DNA from: Corynebacterium kefirresidentii
Lineage (GTDB): Bacteria; Actinomycetota; Actinomycetes; Mycobacteriales; Mycobacteriaceae
DNA length: 64,000 bases
NCBI GenBank assembly: GCA_002154655.1
Contig: NGUZ01000001.1
Coordinates: 372,001-436,000, forward strand
Reading direction: 5' to 3'
Shown piece after piece: positions 7,854 through 17,391 of this stretch (position 1 is its first letter; the number at the start of each line of letters is the position of its first letter). The notes under the pieces were generated by a model. That model ran no database searches, was not told where the DNA came from, and saw nothing but the letters and a program-made list of their open reading frames with translations. Made by a program: the position numbers and the translations under genes.

Positions 7854-8451
7854 CGTGCATGGGCGAAAGCCCGCCGCCGTGGTGGTGGAACCTATAGCGA
7901 AGGCCTTTTTAAAGCTGGGCCTGACCCCGAATGTGGTCACTATTGTGGGAACCATTGTCACCATTGCTATTTCGGTGATCCTCATTCCTACCGGTCACCT
8001 GTTTTCCGCTGCCGTATTATCCGGCCTCTTTGCCGCCTTCGACATGCTCGACGGCACCATGGCGCGTCTGACTGGCAAAGCCACCGCCTTTGGCGCGACC
8101 TTGGATGCTTCCTGCGATCGAATCACCGATGGTGCCTTGTTTAGCGCTATTGCGTGGTGGCTGATTTATTCCGCGGATTCTTCCCGCATTACGGTCATCG
8201 CTTGCTTTGTCACCTTGGTATGTTCCCAGGTCATTTCCTATATCAAGGCTAGGGGAGAGGCGTCCGGATTCAAGATGGTCGGCGGCCTCATCGAGCGCCC
8301 TGAGCGGCTTATCTTGGGCTTGGGCGGCATTGGCCTTGAGGGCCTTGGCGTTCCGCATGCTATCGAGGTAGCGCTGTGGATCCTTGCCGTTGGCTCCATC
8401 TTTACCGTGTGCCAGCGCATGGTCATCGCTGCCCGCCAGGAGCAGCACTAG
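7846..8451 (+). CDS. pgsA: Phosphatidylinositol phosphate synthase (CDP-alcohol phosphatidyltransferase)
   Basis: 201 residues with six expected membrane helices. The full family motif is present: Asp66-x2-Asp69-Gly-x2-Ala-Arg74-x8-Gly83-x3-Asp87-x3-Asp91. In actinobacteria at this locus the enzyme joins CDP-diacylglycerol and inositol 1-phosphate to make phosphatidylinositol phosphate, the root of PIMs and lipoglycans. The GTG at 7846 has AGGAGGA just upstream and overlaps the HIT gene stop by eight bases, so translation is coupled. patA and pimA follow directly. Confidence 0.92.
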   Translation: MLSVHGRKPAAVVVEPIAKAFLKLGLTPNVVTIVGTIVTIAISVILIPTGHLFSAAVLSGLFAAFDMLDGTMARLTGKATAFGATLDASCDRITDGALFSAIAWWLIYSADSSRITVIACFVTLVCSQVISYIKARGEASGFKMVGGLIERPERLILGLGGIGLEGLGVPHAIEVALWILAVGSIFTVCQRMVIAARQEQH

Positions 8452-8491
8452 CTCGCTGAGCACCACCGAAAAACCAGGAGGTTTTAACACC

Positions 8492-9436
8492 ATGTGGGAT
8501 AAAGAAGACCTCTCCGCGGCGGGCTACCTCGCGGGGTGGAAGGTGGTGCGCCGGTTGCCCGAGCCCATCGCGCGCACGCTGTTTCGGTGGGGTGCCGACT
8601 TTGCCAGCAGCAACGGCCGCGGAATGGATGGCTTGCGCCGCAACCTTGCCCGGGTGGTGGGGCCGGAAAACGTTACCCGCGCGCTGGTGCGCGATTCCGT
8701 TCGTTCTTATATGCGCTATTGGATGGAGGCCTTCCGCCTGCCGGCTATCCACGGCGATGCCAGCCTGCACGAGCGTTTGCTCAGCGGCTTGGAAGGTCTC
8801 GAGAATTTTGATGCTTCCGCTCAGTCCGGACGCGGCACTATTTTGGCGCTGCCGCATTCGGGGAACTGGGATATGGCGGGTGTCTTCCTCGTGGGCCACT
8901 ATGGCCAGTTCACCACTGTCGCAGAGCGCTTGAAGCCCGCAGTGCTTTTCGACGCCTTTGTGGACTACCGCGAAACCCTCGGTTTTGAGGTCCTTCCCCT
9001 CACCGGAGGCGAAGCCTCGCCTTTTTCTCGCCTCAAAGAGGTACTAGAAGCTGGCGGCGTGGTGTGCCTGCTGGCCGAGCGTGACCTGACTCGAAGTGGT
9101 GTGAGCGTAGATTTCATGGGGGAGGAGGCCAATATGGCCGCCGGACCCGCCCGCCTTGCGCTGGAGACTGGCGCCGCCCTCCATGTAGTGCACTCATGGT
9201 TTAAGGGAGAGGGCTGGGGCCTATCGGTGTCTCCGGAACTTGAGGTAACAAACGTACAGGAGACTACCCAACGCATGGCCGATGGCTTCGCTGCCAATAT
9301 TCGCCGGCACCCAGAGGATTGGCATATGCTGCAGCCGCAGTGGAATGTCGATATTGAGAGGCGTCGGCAAGCGCGCGCCGCGCACAAGGCCCGTGATAGC
9401 CGCCACGCTGGTGCACGGCAGGAAGGCGAGAAATAA
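8492..9436 (+). CDS. patA: Phosphatidylinositol mannoside acyltransferase
   Basis: 314 residues of the LpxL/HtrB-like acyltransferase fold. The catalytic pair is visible: HSGNWD (His122-x4-Asp127) and Glu196 in LLAERDLT. PatA acylates the 6-position of the mannose on PIM1/PIM2 at the cytoplasmic membrane. The ATG at 8492 has AGGAGG upstream. The stop codon overlaps the pimA start by one base, which fits the two proteins acting in consecutive steps. Confidence 0.92.
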   Translation: MWDKEDLSAAGYLAGWKVVRRLPEPIARTLFRWGADFASSNGRGMDGLRRNLARVVGPENVTRALVRDSVRSYMRYWMEAFRLPAIHGDASLHERLLSGLEGLENFDASAQSGRGTILALPHSGNWDMAGVFLVGHYGQFTTVAERLKPAVLFDAFVDYRETLGFEVLPLTGGEASPFSRLKEVLEAGGVVCLLAERDLTRSGVSVDFMGEEANMAAGPARLALETGAALHVVHSWFKGEGWGLSVSPELEVTNVQETTQRMADGFAANIRRHPEDWHMLQPQWNVDIERRRQARAAHKARDSRHAGARQEGEK

Positions 9437-10539
9437 TGCGGATCGGCATCGTGTGCCCCTATTCCTTTGATGAACCGGGCGGAGTTCAAGCCCATATCCT
9501 TGATCTAGCCACTGTATATATAGAGCAAGGGCACTATGTTCAAGTCATCGGCCCCGCTTCTGACTCCACGCCGCTTCCTGATTTTGTGGTCAAGGGAGGC
9601 CCGGCTTTTCCCATTGCTTATAACGGTTCGGTGGCCCGCCTGTCCGTCGGACCTCAGGTAACGCGCAAGGTCAAACGCTTTATCAAAGATGGCGACTTTG
9701 ATGTTTTACACATCCATGAGCCCAATTCCCCGAGCTTTTCCATGACCGCGCTGGCCGTAGCGCAGGGACCGTTGGTGGCCACGTATCACGCCTCCGCGTC
9801 GAGTTCGCTGGTTTTGACCCTTGCCAAGCCTTTCCTCGCGCCTTTTTTGGAAAAGATCCGCGGCGGTATCGCGGTTTCAGATATGGCGCGGCGCTGGCAA
9901 GTGGAGCAATTGGGCGGGGACCCAGTCCTCATTCCCAACGGCGTGGATACATCGGTATACGCGCAGGCACGGCGCCGCAGCCCGGCGAAGGCCCCCGGAG
10001 ATCCTTTAGAGGTAGTCTTCTTAGGCAGGCTCGACGAGCCGCGCAAGGGGCTGGATATCCTGCTTCGTGCGCTCCGCCAGATAGACCACCCCCTCCGCGT
10101 TACCATCATGGGTGGTGGCCGTGCTCGCGAGGTAGAAGGCGTAGATTTCGTCGGCCGAGTCAGCGATGCCGAAAAGGCCGAGATCCTCGGCCGCGCCGAT
10201 GTATACGTGGCCCCAAATACCGGGGGCGAAAGTTTCGGCATTGTGTTAGTAGAGGCCATGGCGGCCGGCGCGGCAGTAGTTGCTTCTGACCTTGAAGCCT
10301 TCCGCGCGGTGTGCAACGCTGATTCTGAAGAGCCGGCCGGCGCACTGTTTCGCAATGAAGATAGTGAAGATCTGGCGCGCATCTTAAGTGAGGTGCTTGA
10401 TGATGCCGAGTACCGGGCTCGGCTGACACGCAATGGCGTCGAGCGTGCCAGCACGTATGACTGGGACCATGTGGCAGCAGCTGTTATGCAGGTCTATGAA
10501 ACCGTCCAAGACGGAACCAAGGTGAGGGTGAAGCGTTAA
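9436..10539 (+). CDS. pimA: Phosphatidylinositol alpha-mannosyltransferase
   Basis: 367 residues, GT4 family, GT-B fold. The N-terminal domain opens with MRIGIVCPYSFDEPGGVQAH, the PimA signature with the glycine-rich loop that contacts the phosphates. The C-terminal domain has the GDP-mannose site GGESFGIVLVEAMAAG with the paired glutamates. It moves the first mannose from GDP-mannose to phosphatidylinositol. The start overlaps patA and the stop overlaps the next gene, so it is the middle of a coupled set. Confidence 0.93.
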   Translation: MRIGIVCPYSFDEPGGVQAHILDLATVYIEQGHYVQVIGPASDSTPLPDFVVKGGPAFPIAYNGSVARLSVGPQVTRKVKRFIKDGDFDVLHIHEPNSPSFSMTALAVAQGPLVATYHASASSSLVLTLAKPFLAPFLEKIRGGIAVSDMARRWQVEQLGGDPVLIPNGVDTSVYAQARRRSPAKAPGDPLEVVFLGRLDEPRKGLDILLRALRQIDHPLRVTIMGGGRAREVEGVDFVGRVSDAEKAEILGRADVYVAPNTGGESFGIVLVEAMAAGAAVVASDLEAFRAVCNADSEEPAGALFRNEDSEDLARILSEVLDDAEYRARLTRNGVERASTYDWDHVAAAVMQVYETVQDGTKVRVKR

Positions 10540-11000
10540 TGGCCATTGAAATTGCGCTAGTCCTCTTTCTACTCATCATCGTGGGCTCCTGGGCGCTTTT
10601 TACCGCTCAGCGGCTCAACTCACTGCACATTCGCACCGATGCCTCGCTGGCACAGCTACAGGCGGCCCTAGACCGCAGGGCAGCGGTCACAGCGGCAGTA
10701 GCACCAGGGCTGGCGGCCCTGGCCCAAAGAGCCGAATCCACCGAGCTCTACCAAGGCCACTTCGAACCGCGCACGCTGGCCGAGCGGGAGCTTTCTGCCG
10801 CCATTGTGCGGGAGTTTCCCGCAGAGCGCCGCCCCGCTGCGCTTGCCGACGCCGAAGGGCGTATCCAGCTCGCCCACCGCTTTTATAACGAAGCGGTCAG
10901 CGATACTCGCGCTTTGCGTCTGCGCCCTGCGGTGCGGCTTTTCCATCTGGGCGGCACCGCAAAGCTGCCGGAATACTTTGACTATATGCTGGCTGAGTAG
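10539..11000 (+). CDS. Membrane-anchored LemA-like protein
   Basis: 153 residues: one N-terminal hydrophobic helix (about 3-24) followed by a helical soluble domain. The C-terminal part (HRFYNEAVSDTRALR then LPEYFDYML) resembles the ending of LemA-family helical proteins, where FYN.AV.DYN is typical, but the domain is shortened and the match is by eye. It starts on the last base of the pimA stop, so it is translated with the PIM genes and may act with them. In mycobacteria the gene after pimA is also a membrane protein. Function unknown. Confidence 0.65.
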   Translation: MAIEIALVLFLLIIVGSWALFTAQRLNSLHIRTDASLAQLQAALDRRAAVTAAVAPGLAALAQRAESTELYQGHFEPRTLAERELSAAIVREFPAERRPAALADAEGRIQLAHRFYNEAVSDTRALRLRPAVRLFHLGGTAKLPEYFDYMLAE

Positions 11001-11014
11001 CCTGCTGAACTGCT

Positions 11015-12397
11015 TTATGACCGAAGCGAGTGCCGGCCGCCTCGGCGGCGTAAAACCGGCTGTGCCAGGGCGCTTGGCGCGTGTGGCTGGTGAATTCCTG
11101 CGCGTTCCAGTTTTCCAGCCAGCGCCACCTCGAGCGCAAACCATATAAGCCCAATGATGGCCATAACCACGATGAGAATATTGCGGGCCACCAAGAGATA
11201 CACGGGGAACATGTTCTCGCCCACGTAATGCCAGATGTAGTCGTAGTTAAACGGATAGACCAAAGTACCCAGCGAAGCGGCGATAATGGCGCAGACCGCT
11301 AGCAAGCCTTGGACTACCCGCAAGGTAGTAAACCCTTGTGGAAGTCGCTGGCGGATCACCACTGCAAGCAGCGGGCCGAGCCAGACGATGTATTGCGGGG
11401 AGAAAACCTTATTTGTCGCGATAAGGAGCAAGACCATAACGCTAAAGAACGCCATGGTGGTGCGCGTGGTCCATCCGCCGGCGCACAGCCGGTAGAGCGC
11501 CCAACTCACCGCAAGTACGAGCATAATAATGATTGCAATGGTGCTCCACCTCATGGCGGTATCCACGCCGGGTCCGGAGATCTCAAAACTCTTGGAAGCG
11601 GCGTAGCCCAGGTCCCATCGGCCGGGATTGCGGTGGGCTTGCAGCAGCAGGAATGTCGCCGGGATGGATTCTAATTGGAGACCGCGCACCCCCTGATAAT
11701 CCAGGGGAGAAAGCAGGCGTTCGGTGCCAGAGGTAGCGATCGTGACGGCGCATACTGCACCGATGGTGCAGAAGAAGGCGAGCAAGCGTTGCCAGGTTGC
11801 GGAACTATTAAAGCGGCCTACCAAGCCAGCGGCGAGCACCCCTGGCCAAAGCTTCATCGTGGTGGCAAAGCCCAGTAACGACGAGGCGATGAGTGGACGG
11901 GTAGCCAGTAGGGCAGCCGCGCCAGCCACGGCTACCGCCGGGAAGATATCGAGGCGCCACACAAAGGTATGGCCAGCCGCGGTGCCGAAGAGGACCCAAA
12001 ACCAGGCGGCCCCAAACACGCGCGGGTGGGCGGGATGGTGGCGCAGTAGCAAGGCTAAAAAGGCGGCGTCAACAAGCAGCGTCATGATGGTGAAGCCGAT
12101 ATAAAAGGTGGTGATGTTTTCACCGGTGAGCCACCCCAAAAGCACCGTAGGCCACGTGCCTGCGTGGGGATATTCGGTCATTTGGGTTGGGTCGTCGCCG
12201 TAGATACCCGCAAAATAATACGCGACATCGCCCCTGGGACTGTGGTCAATCTTGAGTAGATATACAAGGCATAGGCGGGCGATGACCCAACCAATCCAAA
12301 CTGCAGGAACAGAAGCGAAGCGTTTCACCCAAAAGACTTTATTCAAAGAGTGTTCACTTCGGTGGCGGACATAGTTTCTTCTAGAAAATTCTTCCAC
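11015..12397 (-). CDS. Polytopic GT-C type mannosyltransferase-like protein (DUF2029/GT87-like)
   Basis: About 460 residues with 10-12 membrane helices. After the first helix comes RGDVAYYFAGIYGDD, the acidic loop position where GT-C enzymes carry catalytic acids. NKVFSPQYIVWLGPLL late in the protein is typical of DUF2029/GT87 polyprenol-phosphate-mannose-dependent transferases. These act outside the membrane in lipomannan, lipoarabinomannan or arabinogalactan assembly. It converges on the PIM operon, ending 15 bases from it. The start is a GTG without a clear ribosome site, so the true N terminus may be shorter. Confidence 0.7.
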   Translation of the reverse strand: MEEFSRRNYVRHRSEHSLNKVFWVKRFASVPAVWIGWVIARLCLVYLLKIDHSPRGDVAYYFAGIYGDDPTQMTEYPHAGTWPTVLLGWLTGENITTFYIGFTIMTLLVDAAFLALLLRHHPAHPRVFGAAWFWVLFGTAAGHTFVWRLDIFPAVAVAGAAALLATRPLIASSLLGFATTMKLWPGVLAAGLVGRFNSSATWQRLLAFFCTIGAVCAVTIATSGTERLLSPLDYQGVRGLQLESIPATFLLLQAHRNPGRWDLGYAASKSFEISGPGVDTAMRWSTIAIIIMLVLAVSWALYRLCAGGWTTRTTMAFFSVMVLLLIATNKVFSPQYIVWLGPLLAVVIRQRLPQGFTTLRVVQGLLAVCAIIAASLGTLVYPFNYDYIWHYVGENMFPVYLLVARNILIVVMAIIGLIWFALEVALAGKLERAGIHQPHAPSALAQPVLRRRGGRHSLRS

Positions 12398-12509
12398 TTA
12401 TGCCAAAAATGGGGGAGAGATAATGAGAAAAGGAATCGGCGGCTCGACCTTTTAGTAGTGTGGACGACAATTGCTAGCGGTAGTGATTTAGGACATTGGG
12501 AGTGTGGAG

Positions 12510-13382
12510 ATGGCTGCCATCCGCGAGATTTTGGACATAGAGGAAACGGGAACGGACGATGTCTTTAGAGGCCCGGCTGTGGAGTCGCGGATTGAGCGTA
12601 CCTTTGGCGGGCATATTGCCGGCCAAGCAGTAGCCGCAGCCCAACGCACCGTTTCCGGGAAAGAGGTCCATTCCCTGCATGGCTATTTTGTGAGCCCTGG
12701 TGACGCGAGCCGGCCGATTGAGTTGCGGGTCGAGCGCATTCGTGACGGCAGTTCTTTTGCTAACCGGCAGGTACGCGCCTACCAAGGCGACGCACTACTT
12801 TTCTCTGCCATGGCGAGCTTCCATCGCAATGGGGACTGCGGCCCACAGCACCAAGATCCCATGCCGGAGGTACCTGGGCCCGAAGATACAGTTCGTTCCG
12901 GTGGCGGTGCGCCTTACTCCACCCGCATCATCCTCAAAGAGTGGGAGGAATGGGATATCCGCTTGGTGCCAGAGGAAGGTCGAGACCCTGTGGCAGCGGA
13001 ACGCACCGGTGCAGGATTTCGGCATATCTGGTTTCGCAATACCGGTGAGCTTCCGCAGGATCCGGCTTTCCACCGCGCCGCGCTGACCTACATGTCGGAT
13101 ATGACTCTCATCCGCTCCGCGCTCCTTCCGCATCAAGGAGAGAAAGTGCAGTTGGCCAGCCTCGACCATGCCATTTGGTTCCTGCGTCCTATTCGCGTGG
13201 ATGAATGGCTCTTATATGAGCAAGTATCACCCTCAGCATTTCAAGGAACGGCAATTGCGCGCGGCAAGCTCTTTACGGAGGAGGGCGAATTGGTGGCGTT
13301 GGTCAATCAAGAGGGCCTCACGCGCTTCTTGGATGAAAAGCTGGGCAGTGGCTCAGCCCATGGCAATTGGCACAATGTGTAA
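12510..13382 (+). CDS. tesB: Acyl-CoA thioesterase II
   Basis: 290 residues from the ATG at 12510, which has GGGAG seven bases upstream; an in-frame GTG lies six bases earlier. It is a double hot-dog protein. The first domain has ERTFGGHIAGQAVAAAQRTV and HSLHGYFVSPGD; the second has LASLDHAIWFLRPIRVDEWLLYEQVSPSA, including the LDHAIWFHRP-like motif with the conserved Asp. TesB hydrolyses medium and long acyl-CoAs in the cytoplasm. It occupies the same position as tesB2 in mycobacteria, upstream of yebC. Confidence 0.9.
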   Translation: MAAIREILDIEETGTDDVFRGPAVESRIERTFGGHIAGQAVAAAQRTVSGKEVHSLHGYFVSPGDASRPIELRVERIRDGSSFANRQVRAYQGDALLFSAMASFHRNGDCGPQHQDPMPEVPGPEDTVRSGGGAPYSTRIILKEWEEWDIRLVPEEGRDPVAAERTGAGFRHIWFRNTGELPQDPAFHRAALTYMSDMTLIRSALLPHQGEKVQLASLDHAIWFLRPIRVDEWLLYEQVSPSAFQGTAIARGKLFTEEGELVALVNQEGLTRFLDEKLGSGSAHGNWHNV

Positions 13383-13409
13383 ATATGCCCCGCTTATAAG
13401 GGGGTCGCT

Positions 13410-13438
13410 TTCACGCATTCATGCAGCACACGTATAAT
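13410..13438 (+). promoter_or_regulatory. Promoter of yebC
   Basis: TTCACG at 13410-13415 and a perfect TATAAT at 13433-13438 are spaced by 17 bases, about 37 bases before the yebC start. Confidence 0.7.
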
Positions 13439-13475
13439 TGCCACCAGTTTCAGCACCCGATTAGAAAGGGACTAC

Positions 13476-14231
13476 ATGTCAGGCCACTCGAAATGGGCAA
13501 CTACCAAGCATAAGAAGGCTGCCAACGATGCAAAGCGTGGCAAGGAATTTGCCAAGCTAATCAAGAATATCGAAGTGGCGGCCCGTACCGGCGGTGGTGA
13601 CCCAGCGGCTAACCCTACCCTTGATGACATGATCAAGAAGGCCAAGAAGGCCTCCGTCCCCAACGACAATATTGAGCGTGCTCGCAAGCGTGGATCCGGT
13701 GAGGAAGCCGGTGGCGCCGACTGGGAAACCATCATGTATGAAGGCTATGGCCCCAACGGTGTGGCCATGCTCATTGAGTGCCTTACGGATAACCGCAACC
13801 GTGCGGCGACCGATGTGCGTACCGCTATGTCTAAAAACGGCGGCAACTTGGGCGAATCCGGCTCCGTGGCCTATATGTTCACCCGTACCGGCTACGTCCT
13901 AATAGAAAAGGGCGAGCTGACGGAAGACGATGTTTTGATGGCCGTGCTAGAAGCTGGCGCGGAAGAGGTAAAGGACCAAGGCGAGAAGTTTGAGATCGTC
14001 TGCGCCCCGACGGATGTGCAGGCCGTTAAGGACGCGCTCAAGGAAGCCGATATTGAGGTCGATGACTCTGATAATGACTTCCGCGCTTCTGTTGAGGTGC
14101 CCCTTGATGCCAACGATGCCAAGAAGATTTTCCGCCTCATTGATGCTTTGGAAGACTCCGATGACGTGCAAAACGTCTACACCAACATGGACCTGTCCGA
14201 TGAGGTACTAGCCGAGTTGAACGAGGGTTAA
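13476..14231 (+). CDS. YebC/PmpR (TACO1) family protein
   Basis: 251 residues, normal length. It starts [23 protein letters not shown], the hallmark N terminus, and continues through the [20 protein letters not shown] core. Members were first described as transcription regulators and more recently as ribosome-associated factors that help translate proline-rich stretches. It has its own strong promoter and sits directly upstream of ruvCAB, as in many bacteria. An AGAAAGGGAC ribosome site precedes the ATG. Confidence 0.93.
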   Translation: MSGHSKWATTKHKKAANDAKRGKEFAKLIKNIEVAARTGGGDPAANPTLDDMIKKAKKASVPNDNIERARKRGSGEEAGGADWETIMYEGYGPNGVAMLIECLTDNRNRAATDVRTAMSKNGGNLGESGSVAYMFTRTGYVLIEKGELTEDDVLMAVLEAGAEEVKDQGEKFEIVCAPTDVQAVKDALKEADIEVDDSDNDFRASVEVPLDANDAKKIFRLIDALEDSDDVQNVYTNMDLSDEVLAELNEG

Positions 14232-14240
14232 TCACCTCTT

Positions 14241-14313
14241 CGCCGCAATAGCGGCGGCTATGTAGCGCCGGGAGCGCTCCGCGAGAATTGCTCGCCGGAG
14301 GCGCTGCCGGCGC
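14241..14313. repeat. Two adjacent hairpins in the yebC-ruvC gap
   Basis: CGCCGC-AATA-GCGGCG (14241-14256) is followed by a long imperfect stem-loop (14265-14313). Its arms, beginning GCGCCGG and ending CCGGCGC, pair over about 20 bases around AATTG with one mismatch and two bulges. No T-run follows, so it is not a classic terminator; it could be a REP-like repeat or an RNA-stability element after yebC. Confidence 0.6.
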
Positions 14314-14329
14314 TTCGCTATGGTGGGGT

Positions 14330-14365
14330 GGACTACTACGTTTGTAGAACACCTGTGTGTAGTCC
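14330..14365. promoter_or_regulatory. Inverted repeat upstream of ruvC
   Basis: GGACTAC at 14330-14336 and GTAGTCC at 14359-14365 form a spaced inverted repeat, with GTTTGTAGAACACC between them. It lies 55 bases before the ruvC start. In many actinobacteria ruvCAB is under SOS control, but I cannot match a clean LexA box, so its role is open. Confidence 0.35.
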
Positions 14366-14419
14366 ATAATGGGGGCAGTAGGCGGTGCGATAAGGCGCTG
14401 ACATGACAATGGGGGAGAG

Positions 14420-14986
14420 ATGAACCTAGAAGGAATGCGCGTGATGGGGATTGACCCAGGCTTGACGCGTTGCGGACTTTCCGTGGTTCAAGCTGGTCGC
14501 GGCCGAGCAATCCTCCCGGTTTCTGTAGGCGTGGTTCGTACCCCTAGCGATAAAGACTTAACGGAGCGCCTCTTGCGTCTTTCAGTGGCAGCGAAAGAAT
14601 GGATGGATGACTATACGCCGGATGTAGTAGCGATCGAGCGCGTCTTCGAACGAGGCCAGGTCTCCACGGTCATGCAAACTGCCCACGTGGTAGGGGTGTT
14701 GGTGCTGGCTGCAGCTGAGCGCGACATTCCGGTGTATATGTACACCCCATCCGAGGTAAAAAAGGCAATCTCTGGAAATGGGCGCGCCGATAAAAAGCAG
14801 ATGACCACCATGATCACCCGTATTCTGGGGTTGACGGAGCCGCCCAAGCCTGCCGACGCCGCCGATGCACTTGCCCTGGCGGTATGTCATTGTTGGCGTG
14901 CCCCTGCTATTGCGCGGATGGACCGGAATGGTCTTGGGCTTGGGGCCAAGACAAGTGGCGTGCGCGGACAAGCTAAGAAGCGGTAG
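14420..14986 (+). CDS. ruvC: Holliday junction resolvase RuvC
   Basis: 188 residues. It begins [22 protein letters not shown], with the first catalytic Asp in GIDPG, and carries [10 protein letters not shown] with the catalytic Glu. [12 protein letters not shown] near the C terminus holds the last acidic residues. RuvC cuts Holliday junctions moved by RuvAB. It is first of the ruvC-ruvA-ruvB set and its ATG follows GGGGGAGAG. Confidence 0.95.
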   Translation: MNLEGMRVMGIDPGLTRCGLSVVQAGRGRAILPVSVGVVRTPSDKDLTERLLRLSVAAKEWMDDYTPDVVAIERVFERGQVSTVMQTAHVVGVLVLAAAERDIPVYMYTPSEVKKAISGNGRADKKQMTTMITRILGLTEPPKPADAADALALAVCHCWRAPAIARMDRNGLGLGAKTSGVRGQAKKR

Positions 14987-15019
14987 AGAAATTTACTGAG
15001 AGAAAAGGATAGGAAGCCG

Positions 15020-15637
15020 ATGATTGCTGCACTGCGTGGAGAGGTAATCCATATTGGACTCGACCATGGGGTCATCGATTGTGCGGGTGTGGGATATAAG
15101 TTCTTGGCCACCCCAAAAACGCTGGGCACTTTGCGCCGCGGGGAACCAGCTACGGTTCTCACCAACTTGGTGGTCAAGGAAGACTCCCTGACTCTTTATG
15201 GCTTTAGCGCTGATGAGGACCGCGAGATGTTCCAAGTTCTGCAATCCGTGTCGGGGCTCGGACCAAAGCTTGCCTTGGCGGCGCTTTCGGTCATGGGCGC
15301 TGGGGAGCTCGCTGCAGCGATTGGTGCGGAAGACGTGAAGGCGCTGCAATCTATCCCGGGCGTCGGCAAGCGTATGGCTCAGCGCTTGGCATTGGAGCTG
15401 AAAGATAAGGTGGCGGTCTTTGCGCCAAGCGAGCCCTCTACTGCAGGTGCCGGCGATACCGCAGTCGCCCCAGTCGGCGGAGCCGTGGTAGAAAGCGTGA
15501 CGGAAGCGCTCATTGGTCTTGGGTTTACTGATAAGGGGGCGCGGCCTGTGGTGGAAGCGGCATACGCGGAGAACCCTGATGCCGATACGTCTTCCCTCTT
15601 GCGTGCGGCTCTAGCGCAGCTGGGCAAGAAGAAGTAA
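15020..15637 (+). CDS. ruvA: Holliday junction DNA-binding subunit RuvA
   Basis: 205 residues. The N-terminal OB-fold begins MIAALRGEVIHIGLDHGVIDC. Two helix-hairpin-helix motifs follow (VSGLGPKLALAAL and IPGVGKRMAQRLALELKDK), and the C-terminal domain III (about 155-205), which contacts RuvB, is present after an Ala/Gly-rich linker. It forms the tetramer that holds the junction open. It lies between ruvC and ruvB with short gaps. Confidence 0.95.
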   Translation: MIAALRGEVIHIGLDHGVIDCAGVGYKFLATPKTLGTLRRGEPATVLTNLVVKEDSLTLYGFSADEDREMFQVLQSVSGLGPKLALAALSVMGAGELAAAIGAEDVKALQSIPGVGKRMAQRLALELKDKVAVFAPSEPSTAGAGDTAVAPVGGAVVESVTEALIGLGFTDKGARPVVEAAYAENPDADTSSLLRAALAQLGKKK

Positions 15638-15662
15638 CGGCAGGCAGGAAGGCTGAACAAGC

Positions 15663-16742
15663 ATGTCCGATATTGAGCGCACCGAATTTAACCTCCCCGA
15701 CGGCGTCAACGCAGCGCACGCTTCCCAGCGCAATAGCGACGTCGAAGCGACCGCACACTCCGAGGAACATGATATTGAGCGGTCATTGCGCCCGAAGTCG
15801 CTGGATGAGTTTATAGGCCAGCCCAAGGTGCGCGAGCAGCTTTCCTTGGTGATCAAAGGCGCTAAGAATCGTGGAGTTACGCCGGACCACGTTCTGCTCT
15901 CTGGCCCGCCTGGCCTGGGTAAGACCACCATGGCGATGATTATCTCCCAGGAGTTGGGGACTTCGCTGCGTATGACCTCTGGGCCGGCTTTGGAGCGCGC
16001 CGGCGATTTGGCCGCGATGCTTTCAAATTTGATGGAAGGTGACGTTCTTTTTATTGATGAAATCCATCGCATTGCCCGGCCAGCAGAAGAAATGCTGTAT
16101 ATGGCAATGGAAGATTTCCGTATTGACGTCATCGTGGGCAAGGGGCCTGGGGCTACCTCCATTCCGCTGGAAATCCCGCCTTTTACCCTGGTAGGGGCTA
16201 CAACACGCGCCGGCATGCTTACTGGCCCCCTGCGTGATCGATTCGGCTTTACTGCGCAAATGGAGTACTACGACACGGCTGACTTAACTCAGGTGATTAA
16301 ACGTGCGGCGCACATCTTAGACGTAGATATTGACCATGATGCAGCGGTAGAAATTGGTTCTCGTTCGCGTGGCACCCCGCGTATTGCTAACCGTCTCTTG
16401 CGCCGCGTTCGCGACTATGCCGAGGTCAACGGTACGGGTTTGATTGATCTTAGTGCGGCCCAAGGGGCGCTCGAGGTCTTCGACGTGGATGATATGGGGC
16501 TTGACCGCTTGGACCGGGCGGTACTCGATGCCTTGATTAAGGGGCACGGCGGCGGACCGGTCGGCGTGAGCACCCTTGCCATTGCGGTGGGCGAGGAGCC
16601 CTCGACGGTGGAAGAGGTGTGTGAGCCCTATTTGGTGCGTGCCGGGATGATTGCGCGAACAGGACGCGGCCGCGTAGCTACCGCTGCTGCGTGGCGGCAC
16701 TTGGGGCTAACTCCTCCTGAGGGGGCAGCCGGCCTGTTTTAA
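15663..16742 (+). CDS. ruvB: Holliday junction branch-migration ATPase RuvB
   Basis: 359 residues. Walker A is [11 protein letters not shown] and Walker B is LFIDEIHRI, followed by sensor I (GATTRAG), the arginine finger region (GPLRDRFG), and the C-terminal winged helix ending [11 protein letters not shown]. It drives branch migration on RuvA-bound junctions. The first 30 residues ([20 protein letters not shown]) are a variable extension common in actinobacterial RuvB. Confidence 0.96.
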   Translation: MSDIERTEFNLPDGVNAAHASQRNSDVEATAHSEEHDIERSLRPKSLDEFIGQPKVREQLSLVIKGAKNRGVTPDHVLLSGPPGLGKTTMAMIISQELGTSLRMTSGPALERAGDLAAMLSNLMEGDVLFIDEIHRIARPAEEMLYMAMEDFRIDVIVGKGPGATSIPLEIPPFTLVGATTRAGMLTGPLRDRFGFTAQMEYYDTADLTQVIKRAAHILDVDIDHDAAVEIGSRSRGTPRIANRLLRRVRDYAEVNGTGLIDLSAAQGALEVFDVDDMGLDRLDRAVLDALIKGHGGGPVGVSTLAIAVGEEPSTVEEVCEPYLVRAGMIARTGRGRVATAAAWRHLGLTPPEGAAGLF

Positions 16743-16814
16743 TTCGAGGCTCCAGCCTACTTGGTTAAGCATTCTGGTTTTTGTGTCCACTTCCGTCTGG
16801 CACACTAGGGAGCT

Positions 16815-17177
16815 ATGGAAATCATCATTCTCATTATTATTGGCATCCTGTTCGTCATTCCCTCCTTCATGGCCATGCGAAAGCAGCGCCAGCGCCAAAA
16901 TGATATGCAGGCCCTACAAAACTCCCTCAAGCCGGGCGATTCCATCGTTACCGCGGGCGGTGTACACGGCGTGGTGCGTAGCACCAGTGACAAGAATGTG
17001 GATCTAGAAATTGCCCCAGGAGTGGTGGTTACTTTTGACAAGATGGCCGTGATTCGCACCGAGCAGGAGGCCAATGAGCTCGAGCGCCCTGCGGCTGCTG
17101 GGGAAGCACAAGGCGATACGGAAGATAACCTGCCTGATGAGAATATCCCTCCGTTCGACGGCGAGGAGAAGAAATAA
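16815..17177 (+). CDS. yajC: Preprotein translocase accessory subunit YajC
   Basis: 120 residues: one N-terminal helix (MEIIILIIIGILFVIPSFMA), then the conserved RKQRQRQNDMQALQNSLKPGDSIVTAGG segment and a beta-rich cytoplasmic part with an acidic tail. YajC associates with SecDF at the translocon. secD follows after 214 bases that contain no other gene. Confidence 0.92.
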   Translation: MEIIILIIIGILFVIPSFMAMRKQRQRQNDMQALQNSLKPGDSIVTAGGVHGVVRSTSDKNVDLEIAPGVVVTFDKMAVIRTEQEANELERPAAAGEAQGDTEDNLPDENIPPFDGEEKK

Positions 17178-17391
17178 ACCCGCCTCTCCCTGAGAATTAT
17201 CTTAACGTTTGCTAGGTGGTGGGAACTTTGTGGAGCGTAGACCCCATCACACTTTGGGCCTTATCTGGCCCTCGTTAAGGAAAATTCCGTCTCATGACGT
17301 ACGATGGTGCGTTGTTGACGTGCCTGCGCCATCCGGTCGGGCCGTATTTATTGTCTAAACACCCTGTTATAAGCAGCACAGGAGATTATCG

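Noticed and set aside
14340..14356. SOS (LexA) box before ruvC
   Set aside because: GTTTGTAGAACACC is only partly like the actinobacterial SOS consensus TCGAAC-N4-GTTCGA. Kept only as an unassigned inverted repeat.
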